DNA from: Balanoglossus misakiensis
Lineage: Eukaryota > Hemichordata
DNA length: 64,000 bases
Direction of reading: 5' to 3'
Assembly (NCBI GenBank): GCA_040954595.2
Contig: CM082581.2
Span: forward strand, 1,364,001-1,428,000
A program made the position numbers and the translations under genes. The notes beneath the pieces are model-generated. The model was not told where the DNA came from. It saw only the letters and a program-made list of their open reading frames with translations, and did no database searches. Shown piece after piece: positions 8,119-19,799 of this stretch. The stretch's first letter is position 1, and each line of letters begins with the position of its first letter.

Positions 8119-10797
8119 CATGATTTTTTTCAAAAATCGACGAAATTTTGAGATTTTGCAAAGTCGAAAATTTGTCATTTTTTGATGATTTTCACCCGTC
8201 TTTTTTCAAAAATCGACGAAATTTTGAGATTTTGCAAAAGAGGAAAATTTGTCATTTTTTGATGATTTTCAACATTTTTTTTAAAAAATCGACGAAAATT
8301 TGAGATTTTGCAGTAAAAAAATTGTAATTTTTTGATGATTTTCACCGATGATTTTTTTTTAAAATTGACGAAATTTTGAGATTTTGCAGTCGAAAATTTG
8401 TAATTTTTTGATGATTTTCCCCCATGATTTTTTTCAAAAATCGACGAAATTTTGAGATTTTGCAAAGTCGAAAATTTGTCATTTTTTGATGATTTTCACC
8501 CATGATTTTCTTCAAAAATCGACGAAATTTTGAGATTTTGCAAAGTCGAAAATTTGTCATTTTTTGATGATTTTCACCCAATGTTTTTTTTTCAAAAATG
8601 GACGAACCCATGATTTTTTTCAAAATCGACGAAATTTTGAGATTTTGCAAAGTCGAAAATTTGTCATTGTCATGATGATTTTCAACCATGATTTTTTTCA
8701 AAAATTGACGAAATTTTGAGATTTTGCAGTCAAAAATTTGTCATTTTTTGATGATTTTCACCCATGATTTTTTTTCACAAATCGACGAAATTTTGAGATT
8801 TTGCAGTCGTAAATTTGTCATTTTTTAATGATTTTCCTCCATGATTTTTTTTCAAAAATCGACGAAATTTTGAGATTTTGCAAAGTCTAAAATTTGTCAT
8901 TTTTTGATGATTTTCACCCATGTCTTTTTTCAAAAATCGACGAAATTTTGAGATTTTGCAAAGAGGAAAATTTGTCATTTTTTGATGATTTTCAACAATG
9001 ATTTTTTTTCAAAAATCGACGAAATTTTGAGATTTTGCAGTCAAAAATTTGTCATTTTTTGATGATTTTCAACAATTTTTTTAAAAAATCGACGAAAATT
9101 TGAGATTTTGCAGTAAAAAATTTGTCATTTTTTGATGATTTTCACCCATGATTTTTTCAAAATTGGCAAAATTTTGAGATTTTGCAAAGTCGAAAATTTG
9201 TCATTTTTTGATGATTTTCACCCATGATTTTTTTTCGCAAATCGACGAAATTTTGAGATTTTGTAGTCGTTAATTTGTCATTTTTTGATGATTTTCCCCC
9301 ATGATTTTTTTCAAAAATCAACGAAATTTTGAGATTTTGCAAAGTCGAAAATTTGTCATTTTTAGATGATTTTCACCCGTCTTTTTTCAAAAAATCGACG
9401 AAATTTTGAGATTTTGCAAAGAGGAAAATTTGTCATTTTTTGATAATTTTCAACAATGATTTATTTCAAAAATCGACGAAATTTTGAGATTTTACAGTCG
9501 AAAATTTGTCATTTTTTGATGATTTTCCCCCATGATTTTTTTCAAAAATCGACGAAATTTTGAGATTTTGCAAAGTCGAAAATTTTTCAAAAATCGACGA
9601 AATTTATAGATTTTGCAAAGAGGAAAATTTGTCATTTTTTGATGATTTTCACCCATGATTTTTTTCAAAATTGACGAAATTTTGAGTTTTTGCAGTCGAA
9701 AATTTGTAATTTTTTGATGATTTTCACCCGTTTTTTTTTCAAAAATCGACGAAATTTTGAGATTTTGCAGTCGAAAATTTGTCATTTTTTGATGATTTTC
9801 ACCCATGATTTTTTCAAAATTGACGAAATTTTGAAATTTTGCAGTCGAAAATTTGTCATTTTTTGATCATTTTCCCCATGATTTTTTTCAAAAATCGACG
9901 AAATTTTGAGATTTTGCAAAGTCGAAAATTTGTCATTTTTTGATGATTTTCACCCTTGATTTTCTTCAAAAATCGACGAAATTTTGAGATTTTGCAAAGT
10001 CGAAAATTTGTCATTTTTTGATGATTTTCACCCATGATTTTTTTCAAAAATCGATGAAATTTTGAGATTTTGCAGTAAAAAAATTGTCATTATTTGATGA
10101 TTTTCGACCATGATTTTTTTCAAAATTGACGAAATTTTGAGATTTTGCAGTCGAAAATTTGTCATTTTTTGATCATTTTCCCCCATGATTTTTTTCAAAA
10201 ATCGACGAAATTTTCAGATTTTGCAAAGTCGAAAATTAGTCATTTTTTCATGATTTTCACCCATGATTTTTTCAAAAATCGACGAAATTTTGAGATTTTG
10301 CAAAGTCGAAAATTTGTCATTTTTTGATTATTTTCACCCATGTCTTTTTTCAAAAATCGACGAAATTTTGAGATTTTGCAAAGAGGAAAATTTGTCATTT
10401 TTTGATGATTTTCAACAATGATATTTTTTCAAAAATCGACGAAATTTTGAGATTTTGCAGTAAAAAATTTGTCATTTTTTGATGATTTTCAACAATTTTT
10501 TTAAAAAATCGACGAAAATTTGAGATTTTGCAGTAAAAAAATTGTCATTTTTTGATGATTTTGACCCATGATTTTTTCAAAATTGGCAAAATTTTGAGAT
10601 TTTGCAAAGTCGAAAATTTGTCATTTTTTGATGATTTTCACCCATGATTTTTTTCAAAAATCGATGAAATTTTGAGATTTTGCAGTAAAAAAATTGTCAT
10701 TTTTTGATGATTTTCACCCATGATTTTTTTCAAAATTGACGAAATTTTGAGATTTTGCAAAGTCGAAAATTTGTCATTTTTTGATGATTTTCACCCA
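8119..10797. repeat. Left edge of the satellite array, heterogeneous monomers
   Basis: Monomers here vary more than elsewhere: 75-bp GCAGTCG or GCAGTAAAA forms, TTGACG and TTGGCAAAA forms, CGTC junctions, and several short or scrambled units (for example 8579-8620 and 9588-9600). No higher-order period could be followed confidently. Satellite edges commonly look like this because unequal exchange homogenises them less. Confidence 0.75.
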
Positions 10798-12281
10798 TGA
10801 TTTTCTTCAAAAATCGACGAAATTTTGAGATTTTGCAAAGTCGAAAATTTGTCATTTTTTGATGATTTTCACCCATGATTTTTTTCAAAAATCGACGAAA
10901 TTTTCAGATTTTGCAAAGTCGAAAATTTGTCATTTTTTCATGATTTTCACCCATGATTTTTTCAAAAATCGACGAAATTTTGAGATTTTGCAGTCGAAAA
11001 TTTGTCATTTTTTGATGATTTTCACCCATGATTTTTTTCAAAAATCGACGAAATTTTGAGATTTTGCAAAGTCGAAAATTTGTCATTTTTTGATGATTTT
11101 CACCCATGATTTTCTTCAAAAATCGACGAAATTTTGAGATTTTGCAAAGTCGAAAATTTGTCATTTTTTGATGATTTTCACCCATGATTTTTTTCAAAAA
11201 TCGACGAAATTTTGAGATTTTGCAAAGTCGAAAATTTGTCATTTTTTGATGGTTTTCACCCATGATTTTTTTTCAAAAATCGACGAAATTTTGAGATTTT
11301 GCAAAGTCGAAAATGTGTCATTTTTTGATGATTTTCACCCGTTTTTTTTTCAAAATTTGTCATTTTTTCATGATTTTCACCCATGATTTTTTTCAAAAAT
11401 CGACGAAATTTTGAGATTTTGCAAAGTCGAAAATTTGTCATTTTTTGATGATTTTCACCCATGATTTTTTTCAAAAATCGACGAAATTTTGAGATTTTGC
11501 AAAGTCGAAAATGTGTCATTTTTTGATGATTTTCACCCATGATTTTCTTCAAAAATCGACGAAATTTTGAGATTTTGCAAAGTCGAAAATTTGTCATTTT
11601 TTGATGATTTTCACCCATGATTTTTTTCAAAAATCGACGAAATTTTCAGATTTTGCAAAGTCGAAAATTTGTCATTTTTTCATGATTTTCACCCATGATT
11701 TTTTCAAAAATCGACGAAATTTTGAGATTTTGCAGTCGAAAATTTGTCATTTTTTGATGATTTTCACCCATGATTTTTTTCAAAAATCGACGAAATTTTG
11801 AGATTTTGCAAAGTCGAAAATTTGTCATTTTTTGATGATTTTCACCCATGATTTTCTTCAAAAATCGACGAAATTTTGAGATTTTGCAAAGTCGAAAATT
11901 TGTCATTTTTTGATGATTTTCACCCATGATTTTTTTCAAAAATCGACGAAATTTTGAGATTTTGCAAAGTCGAAAATTTGTCATTTTTTGATGGTTTTCA
12001 CCCATGATTTTTTTTCAAAAATCGACGAAATTTTGAGATTTTGCAAAGTCGAAAATGTGTCATTTTTTGATGATTTTCACCCGTTTTTTTTTCAAAATTT
12101 GTCATTTTTTCATGATTTTCACCCATGATTTTTTTCAAAAATCGACGAAATTTTGAGATTTTGCAAAGTCGAAAATTTGTCATTTTTTGATGATTTTCAC
12201 CCATGATTTTTTTCAAAAATCGACGAAATTTTGAGATTTTGCAAAGTCGAAAATGTGTCATTTTTTGATGATTTTCACCCA
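10798..12281. repeat. 742-bp higher-order repeat, two tandem copies
   Basis: 10798-11539 and 11540-12281 carry the same order of monomer variants, including the TTTTCTTCAAAAATCG form, a GATGG variant and the short unit after CACCCG. The first homogenised block inward from the edge. Confidence 0.8.
11023..11100. repeat. Representative 78-bp satellite monomer with two dyads
   Basis: Dyad 1 is GATTTTT / AAAAATC at 11030-11046 with a 3-base loop. Dyad 2 pairs GACGAAATTTTGA (11047-11059) with TCGAAAATTTGTC (11072-11084), allowing one bulged base on each arm. Its 12-base loop carries most of the 8-bp palindrome TTTGCAAA (11063-11070). The two structures abut. Confidence 0.85.
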
Positions 12282-12309
12282 TGTTTTTTTTTTTAAAATC
12301 GACGAACCT
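12281..12309. repeat. 29-bp truncated monomer (GACGAACC class)
   Basis: A unit that starts ATG, has a long T run and AAAATCGACGAAC, then restarts at CCTATG after only 29 bp. The same joint recurs near 16189, 18125, 23149, 27773, 34834 and many other places, and marks HOR positions. Confidence 0.75.
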
Positions 12310-12544
12310 ATGATTTTTTTCAAAATCGACGAAATTTTGTGATTTTGCAAAGTCGAAAATTTTGTCATTTTTTGATGATTTTCAACCATGATTTTTTTTC
12401 AAAAATTGACGAAATTTTGAGATTTTGCAAAATCGAAAATTTGTCATTTTTTGATGATTTTCCCCCAATGGTTTTTTTCAAAATCGACGAAATTTTGAGA
12501 TTTTGCAAAGTCGAAAATTTGTCATTTTTTGATGATTTTCCCCC

Positions 12545-15179
12545 ATGATTTTTTTTCAAAAATGGACGAAATTTTGAGATTTTGCAAAGACGAAAATTTG
12601 TCATTTTTTGATGATTTTCACCCATGATTTTTTTTCAAAAATCGACGAAATTTTGAGATTTTGCAAAGTCGAAAATGTGTCATTTTTTGATGATTTTCAC
12701 CCGTTTTTTTTCAAAATTTGTCATTTTTTGATGATTTTCACCCATGATTTTTTTTCAAAAATCGACGAAATTTTGAGATTTTGCAAAGTCGAAAATGTGT
12801 CATTTTTTGATGATTTTCACCCATGATTTTTTTCAAAAATCGACGAAATTTTGAGATTTTGCGAAGTCGAAAATTTGTCATTTTTTGATGATTTTCACCC
12901 ATGATTTTTTTCAAAAATCGACGAAATGTTGAGATTTTGCAAAGTCGAAAATTTGTCATTTTTTGATGATTTTCACCCATGATTTTTTTCAAAAATCGAC
13001 GAAATGTTGAGATTTTGCAAAGTCGAAAATTTTGTCATTTTTTGATGATTTTCAACCATGATTTTTTTCAAAAATCGACTAAATGTTGAGATTTTGCAAA
13101 GTCGAAAATGTGTCATTTTTTGATGATTTTCACCCATGATTTTTTTCAAAAATCGACGAAATTTTGAGATTTTGCGAAGTCGAAAATTTGTCATTTTTTG
13201 ATGATTTTCACCCATGATTTTTTTCAAAAATCGACGAAATGTTGAGATTTTGCAAAGTCGAAAATTTTGTCATTTTTTGATGATTTTCAACCATGATTTT
13301 TTTCAAAAATCGACTAAATGTTGAGATTTTGCAAAGTCGAAAATGTGTCATTTTTTGATGATTTTCACCCGTTTTTTTTTCAAAATTTGTCATTTTTTCA
13401 TGATTTTCAACCATGATTTTTTTTCAAAAATCGACGAAATTTTGTGATTTTACAAAGTCGAAAATTTTGTCATTTTTTGATGATTTTCAACCATGATTTT
13501 TCTTCAAAAATCGACGAAAATTTGAGATTTTGCAAAGACGAAAATTTGTCATTTTTGATGATTTTTACCCATGATTTTTTTTCAAAAATGGACGAAATTT
13601 TGAGATTTTGCAAAGACGAAAATTTGTCATTTTTTGATGATTTTCACCCATGATTTTTTTTCAAAAATCGACGAAATTTTGAGATTTTGCAAAGTCGTAA
13701 ATGTGTCATTTTTTGATGATTTTCACCAGTTTTTTTTTTCAAAATTTGTCATTTTTTCATGATTTTCCCCCATAATTTTTTTCAAAAATCGACGAAATTT
13801 TGTGATTTTACAAAGTCGAAAATTTTGTCATTTTTTGATGATTTTCAACCATGATTTTTTTTCAAAAATCGACGAAAATTTGAGATTTTGCAAAGACGAA
13901 AATTTGTCATTTTTGATGATTTTTACCCGTGATTTTTTTTCAAAAATGGACGAAATTTTGAGATTTTGCAAAGACGAAAATTTGTCATTTTTTGATGATT
14001 TTCACCCATGATTTTTTTTCAAAAATCGACGAAATTTTGAGATTTTGCAAAGTCGAAAATGTGTCATTTTTTGATGATTTTCACCCGTTTTTTTTCAAAA
14101 TTTGTCATTTTTTGATGATTTTCACCCATGATTTTTTTTCAAAAATCGACGAAATTTTGAGATTTTGCAAAGTCGAAAATGTGTCATTTTTTGATGATTT
14201 TCACCCATGATTTTTTTCAAAAATCGACGAAATTTTGAGATTTTGCGAAGTCGAAAATTTGTCATTTTTTGATGATTTTCACCCATGATTTTTTTCAAAA
14301 ATCGACGAAATGTTGAGATTTTGCAAAGTCGAAAATTTGTCATTTTTTGATGATTTTCACCCATGATTTTTTTCAAAAATCGACGAAATGTTGAGATTTT
14401 GCAAAGTCGAAAATTTTGTCATTTTTTGATGATTTTCAACCATGATTTTTTTCAAAAATCGACTAAATGTTGAGATTTTGCAAAGTCGAAAATGTGTCAT
14501 TTTTTGATGATTTTCACCCATGATTTTTTTCAAAAATCGACGAAATTTTGAGATTTTGCGAAGTCGAAAATTTGTCATTTTTTGATGATTTTCACCCATG
14601 ATTTTTTTCAAAAATCGACGAAATGTTGAGATTTTGCAAAGTCGAAAATTTTGTCATTTTTTGATGATTTTCAACCATGATTTTTTTCAAAAATCGACTA
14701 AATGTTGAGATTTTGCAAAGTCGAAAATGTGTCATTTTTTGATGATTTTCACCCGTTTTTTTTTCAAAATTTGTCATTTTTTCATGATTTTCAACCATGA
14801 TTTTTTTTCAAAAATCGACGAAATTTTGTGATTTTACAAAGTCGAAAATTTTGTCATTTTTTGATGATTTTCAACCATGATTTTTCTTCAAAAATCGACG
14901 AAAATTTGAGATTTTGCAAAGACGAAAATTTGTCATTTTTGATGATTTTTACCCATGATTTTTTTTCAAAAATGGACGAAATTTTGAGATTTTGCAAAGA
15001 CGAAAATTTGTCATTTTTTGATGATTTTCACCCATGATTTTTTTTCAAAAATCGACGAAATTTTGAGATTTTGCAAAGTCGTAAATGTGTCATTTTTTGA
15101 TGATTTTCACCAGTTTTTTTTTTCAAAATTTGTCATTTTTTCATGATTTTCCCCCATAATTTTTTTCAAAAATCGACGA
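12545..15179. repeat. 1,384-bp higher-order repeat, two copies
   Basis: 12545-13795 and 13929-15179 match at an offset of 1,384 bp, including the GCGAAGTCG, AAATGTTGAG and GACTAAATGTTGAG monomers, the 41-bp units and the TTTTTCTTC form. Confidence 0.8.
12698..12738. repeat. 41-bp truncated monomer (CACCCGTTTT class)
   Basis: Between successive CACCC words there are 41 bp instead of 78. The centre of the monomer, from AATCGACG to AAAGTCG, is missing, joined at CAAAA. The same unit recurs throughout the array (for example near 14082, 16514, 20974, 41920, 44865, 48811, 61695). Confidence 0.8.
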
Positions 15180-15885
15180 AAATTTGAGATTTTGCAGAGA
15201 CGAAAATTTGTCATTTTTTATGATTTTTACCCATGATTTTTTTTCAAAAATGGACGAAATTTTGAGATTTTGCAAAGACGAAAATTTGTCATTTTTTGAT
15301 GATTTTCACCCATGATTTTTTTTCAAAAAACGACGAAATTTTGAGATTTTGCAAAGAGGAAAATTTGTCATTTTTTCTTGATTTTCACCCATGATTTTTT
15401 TCAAAAATCGACGAAATTTTGAGATTTTGCAAAGAGGAAAATTTGTCATTTTTTCATGATTTTCCCCCATGATTTTTTTCAAAAATCGACGAAAATTTGA
15501 GATTTTGCAAAGACGAAAATTTGTCATTTTTGATGATTTTTACCCATGATTTTTTTTCAAAAATGGACGAAATTTTGAGATTTTGCAAAGACGAAAATTT
15601 GTCATTTTTTGATGATTTTCACCAATGATTTTTGTTCAAAAAACGACGAAATTTTGAGATTTTGCAGAGGAAAATGTGTCATTTTTTGATGATTTTCACC
15701 CGTTTTTTTTTCAAAATTTGTCATTTTTTGATGATTTTCTCCCATGATTTTTTTCAAAAATTGACGAAATTTTGAGATTTTGCAAAGTCGAAAATTTGTC
15801 ATTTTTTGATGATTTTCACCCATGTTTTTTTTCAAAAATCGACGAAATTTTGAGATTTTGCAAAGTCGAAAATTTGTCATTTTTT
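14590..15885. repeat. 1.3-kb block repeated at about 19122-20417
   Basis: Same monomer order at an offset of 4,532 bp, including AAAAAACGACG units, TTTTTATG and TTTTTCTTG variants, and ATTTTTGTTC. A neighbouring block at about 16340-16850 matches 20800-21310 at an offset of 4,460 bp. Confidence 0.75.
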
Positions 15886-18800
15886 GATGGTTTTCACCCA
15901 TGATTTTTTTTCAAAAATCGACGAAATTTTGAGATTTTGCAAAGTCGAAAATGTGTCATTTTTTGATGATTTTCACCCGTTTTTTTTTCAAAATTTGTCA
16001 TTTTTTCATGATTTTCACCCATGATTTTTTTCAAAAATCGACGAAATTTTGAGATTTTGCAAAGTCGAAAATTTGTCATTTTTTGATGATTTTCACCCAT
16101 GATTTTTTTCAAAAATCGACGAAATTTTGAGATTTTGCAAAGTCGAAAATGTGTCATTTTTTGATGATTTTCACCCATGTTTTTTTTTTTAAAATCGACG
16201 AACCTATGATTTTTTTCAAAATCGACGAAATTTTGTGATTTTGCAAAATCGAAAATTTGTCATTTTTTGATGATTTTCCCCCAATGGTTTTTTTCAAAAT
16301 CGACGAAATTTTGAGATTTTGCAAAGTCGAAAATTTGTCATTTTTTGATGATTTTCCCCCATGATTTTTTTTCAAAAATGGACGAAATTTTGAGATTTTG
16401 CAAAGACGAAAATTTGTCATTTTTTGATGATTTTCACCCATGATTTTTTTTCAAAAATCGACGAAATTTTGAGATTTTGCAAAGTCGAAAATGTGTCATT
16501 TTTTGATGATTTTCACCCGTTTTTTTTCAAAATTTGTCATTTTTTGATGATTTTCACCCATGATTTTTTTTCAAAAATCGACGAAATTTTGAGATTTTGC
16601 AAAGTCGAAAATGTGTCATTTTTTGATGATTTTCACCCATGATTTTTTTCAAAAATCGACGAAATTTTGAGATTTTGCGAAGTCGAAAATTTGTCATTTT
16701 TTGATGATTTTCACCCATGATTTTTTTCAAAAATCGACGAAATGTTGAGATTTTGCAAAGTCGAAAATTTGTCATTTTTTGATGATTTTCACCCATGATT
16801 TTTTTCAAAAATCGACGAAATGTTGAGATTTTGCAAAGTCGAAAATTTTGTCATTTTTTGATGATTTTCAACCATGATTTTTTTCAAAAATCGACTAAAT
16901 GTTGAGATTTTGCAAAGTCGAAAATGTGTCATTTTTTGATGATTTTCACCCATGATTTTTTTCAAAAATCGACGAAATTTTGAGATTTTGCGAAGTCGAA
17001 AATTTGTCATTTTTTGATGATTTTCACCCATGATTTTTTTCAAAAATCGACGAAATGTTGAGATTTTGCAAAGTCGAAAATTTGTCATTTTTTGATGATT
17101 TTCACCCATGATTTTTTTCAAAAATCGACGAAATGTTGAGATTTTGCAAAGTCGAAAATTTTGTCATTTTTTGATGATTTTCAACCATGATTTTTTTCAA
17201 AAATCGACTAAATGTTGAGATTTTGCAAAGTCGAAAATGTGTCATTTTTTGATGATTTTCACCCGTTTTTTTTTCAAAATTTGTCATTTTTTCATGATTT
17301 TCAACCATGATTTTTTTTCAAAAATCGACGAAATTTTGTGATTTTACAAAGTCGAAAATTTTGTCATTTTTTGATGATTTTCAACCATGATTTTTCTTCA
17401 AAAATCGACGAAAATTTGAGATTTTGCAAAGACGAAAATTTGTCATTTTTGATGATTTTTACCCATGATTTTTTTTCAAAAATGGACGAAATTTTGAGAT
17501 TTTGCAAAGACGAAAATTTGTCATTTTTTGATGATTTTCACCCATGATTTTTTTCAAAAATCGATGAAATTTTGAGATTTTGCAGTAAAAAAATTGTCAT
17601 TTTTTGATGATTTTCACCCATGATTTTTTTCAAAATTGACGAAATTTTGAGATTTTGCAGTCGAAAATTTGTCATTTTTTGATCATTTTCCCCCATGATT
17701 TTTTTCAAAAATCGACGAAATTTTCAGATTTTGCAAAGTCGAAAATTTGTCATTTTTTCATGATTTTCACCCATGATTTTTTCAAAAATCGACGAAATTT
17801 TGAGATTTTGCAGTCGAAAATTTGTCATTTTTTGATGGTTTTCACCCATGATTTTTTTTCAAAAATCGACGAAATTTTGAGATTTTGCAAAGTCGAAAAT
17901 GTGTCATTTTTTGATGATTTTCACCCGTTTTTTTTTCAAAATTTGTCATTTTTTCATGATTTTCACCCATGATTTTTTTCAAAAATCGACGAAATTTTGA
18001 GATTTTGCAAAGTCGAAAATTTGTCATTTTTTGATGATTTTCACCCATGATTTTTTTCAAAAATCGACGAAATTTTGAGATTTTGCAAAGTCGAAAATGT
18101 GTCATTTTTTGATGATTTTCACCCATGTTTTTTTTTTTTTAAATCGACGAACCTATGATTTTTTTCAAAATCGACGAAATTTTGTGATTTTGCAAAGTCG
18201 AAAATTTTGTCATTTTTTGATGATTTTCAACCATGATTTTTTTTCAAAAATCGACGAAATTTTGAGATTTTGCAAAATCGAAAATTTGTCATTTTTTGAT
18301 GATTTTCCCCCAATGGTTTTTTTCAAAATCGACGAAATTTTGAGATTTTGCAAAGTCGAAAATTTGTCATTTTTTGATGATTTTCCCCCATGATTTTTTT
18401 TCAAAAATGGACGAAATTTTGAGATTTTGCAAAGAGGAAAATGTGTCATTTTTTGATGATTTTCACCCGTTTTTTTTCAAAATTTGTCATTTTTTGATGA
18501 TTTTCACCCATGATTTTTTTTCAAAAATCGACGAAATTTTGAGATTTTGCAAAGTCGAAAATGTGTCATTTTTTGATGATTTTCACCCATGATTTTTTTC
18601 AAAAATCGACGAAATTTTGAGATTTTGCGAAGTCGAAAATTTGTCATTTTTTGATGATTTTCACCCATGATTTTTTTCAAAAATCGACGAAATGTTGAGA
18701 TTTTGCAAAGTCGAAAATTTGTCATTTTTTGATGATTTTCACCCATGATTTTTTTCAAAAATCGACGAAATGTTGAGATTTTGCAAAGAGGAAAATTTGT

Positions 18801-19121
18801 CATTTTTTCATGATTTTCCCCCATGATTTTTTTCAAAAATCGACGAAATTTTGAGATTTTGCAAAGTCGACGAAAATGTGTCATTTTTTGATGATTTTCA
18901 ACCGTTTTTTTTCAAAATTTGTCATTTTTTGATGATTTTCACCCATGTTTTTTTTTTAAAAAATCGACGAACCTATGATTTTTTTCAAAATCGACGAAAT
19001 TTTGAGATTTTGCGAAGTCGAAAATTTGTCATTTTTTGATGATTTTCACCCATGATTTTTTTCAAAAATCGACGAAATGTTGAGATTTTGCAAAGTCGAA
19101 AATTTGTCATTTTTTGATGAT
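15886..19121. repeat. Mixed satellite segment with pieces of other blocks
   Basis: It contains another pass of the block led by the unit at 16424, a stretch like the 742-bp repeat (17655-18126), and 29-bp truncated units near 16189, 18125 and 18945. The order is a mosaic of neighbouring blocks. Confidence 0.65.
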
Positions 19122-19799
19122 TTTCACCCATGATTTTTTTCAAAAAACGACGAAATGTTGAGATTTTGCAAAGTCGAAAATTTTGTCATTTTTTGATGAT
19201 TTTCAACCATGATTTTTTTCAAAAATCGACTAAATGTTGAGATTTTGCAAAGTCGAAAATGTGTCATTTTTTGATGATTTTCACCCGTTTTTTTTTCAAA
19301 ATTTGTCATTTTTTCATGATTTTCAACCATGATTTTTTTTCAAAAATCGACGAAATTTTGTGATTTTACAAAGTCGAAAATTTTGTCATTTTTTGATGAT
19401 TTTCAACCATGATTTTTTTTCAAAAATCGACGAAAATTTGAGATTTTGCAAAGACGAAAATTTGTCATTTTTGATGATTTTTACCCATGATTTTTTTTCA
19501 AAAATGGACGAAATTTTGAGATTTTGCAAAGACGAAAATTTGTCATTTTTTGATGATTTTCACCCATGATTTTTTTTCAAAAATCGACGAAATTTTGAGA
19601 TTTTGCAAAGTCGTAAATGTGTCATTTTTTGATGATTTTCACCAGTTTTTTTTTTCAAAATTTGTCATTTTTTCATGATTTTCCCCCATAATTTTTTTCA
19701 AAAATCGACGAAAATTTGAGATTTTGCAGAGACGAAAATTTGTCATTTTTTATGATTTTTACCCATGATTTTTTTTCAAAAATGGACGAAATTTTGAGA

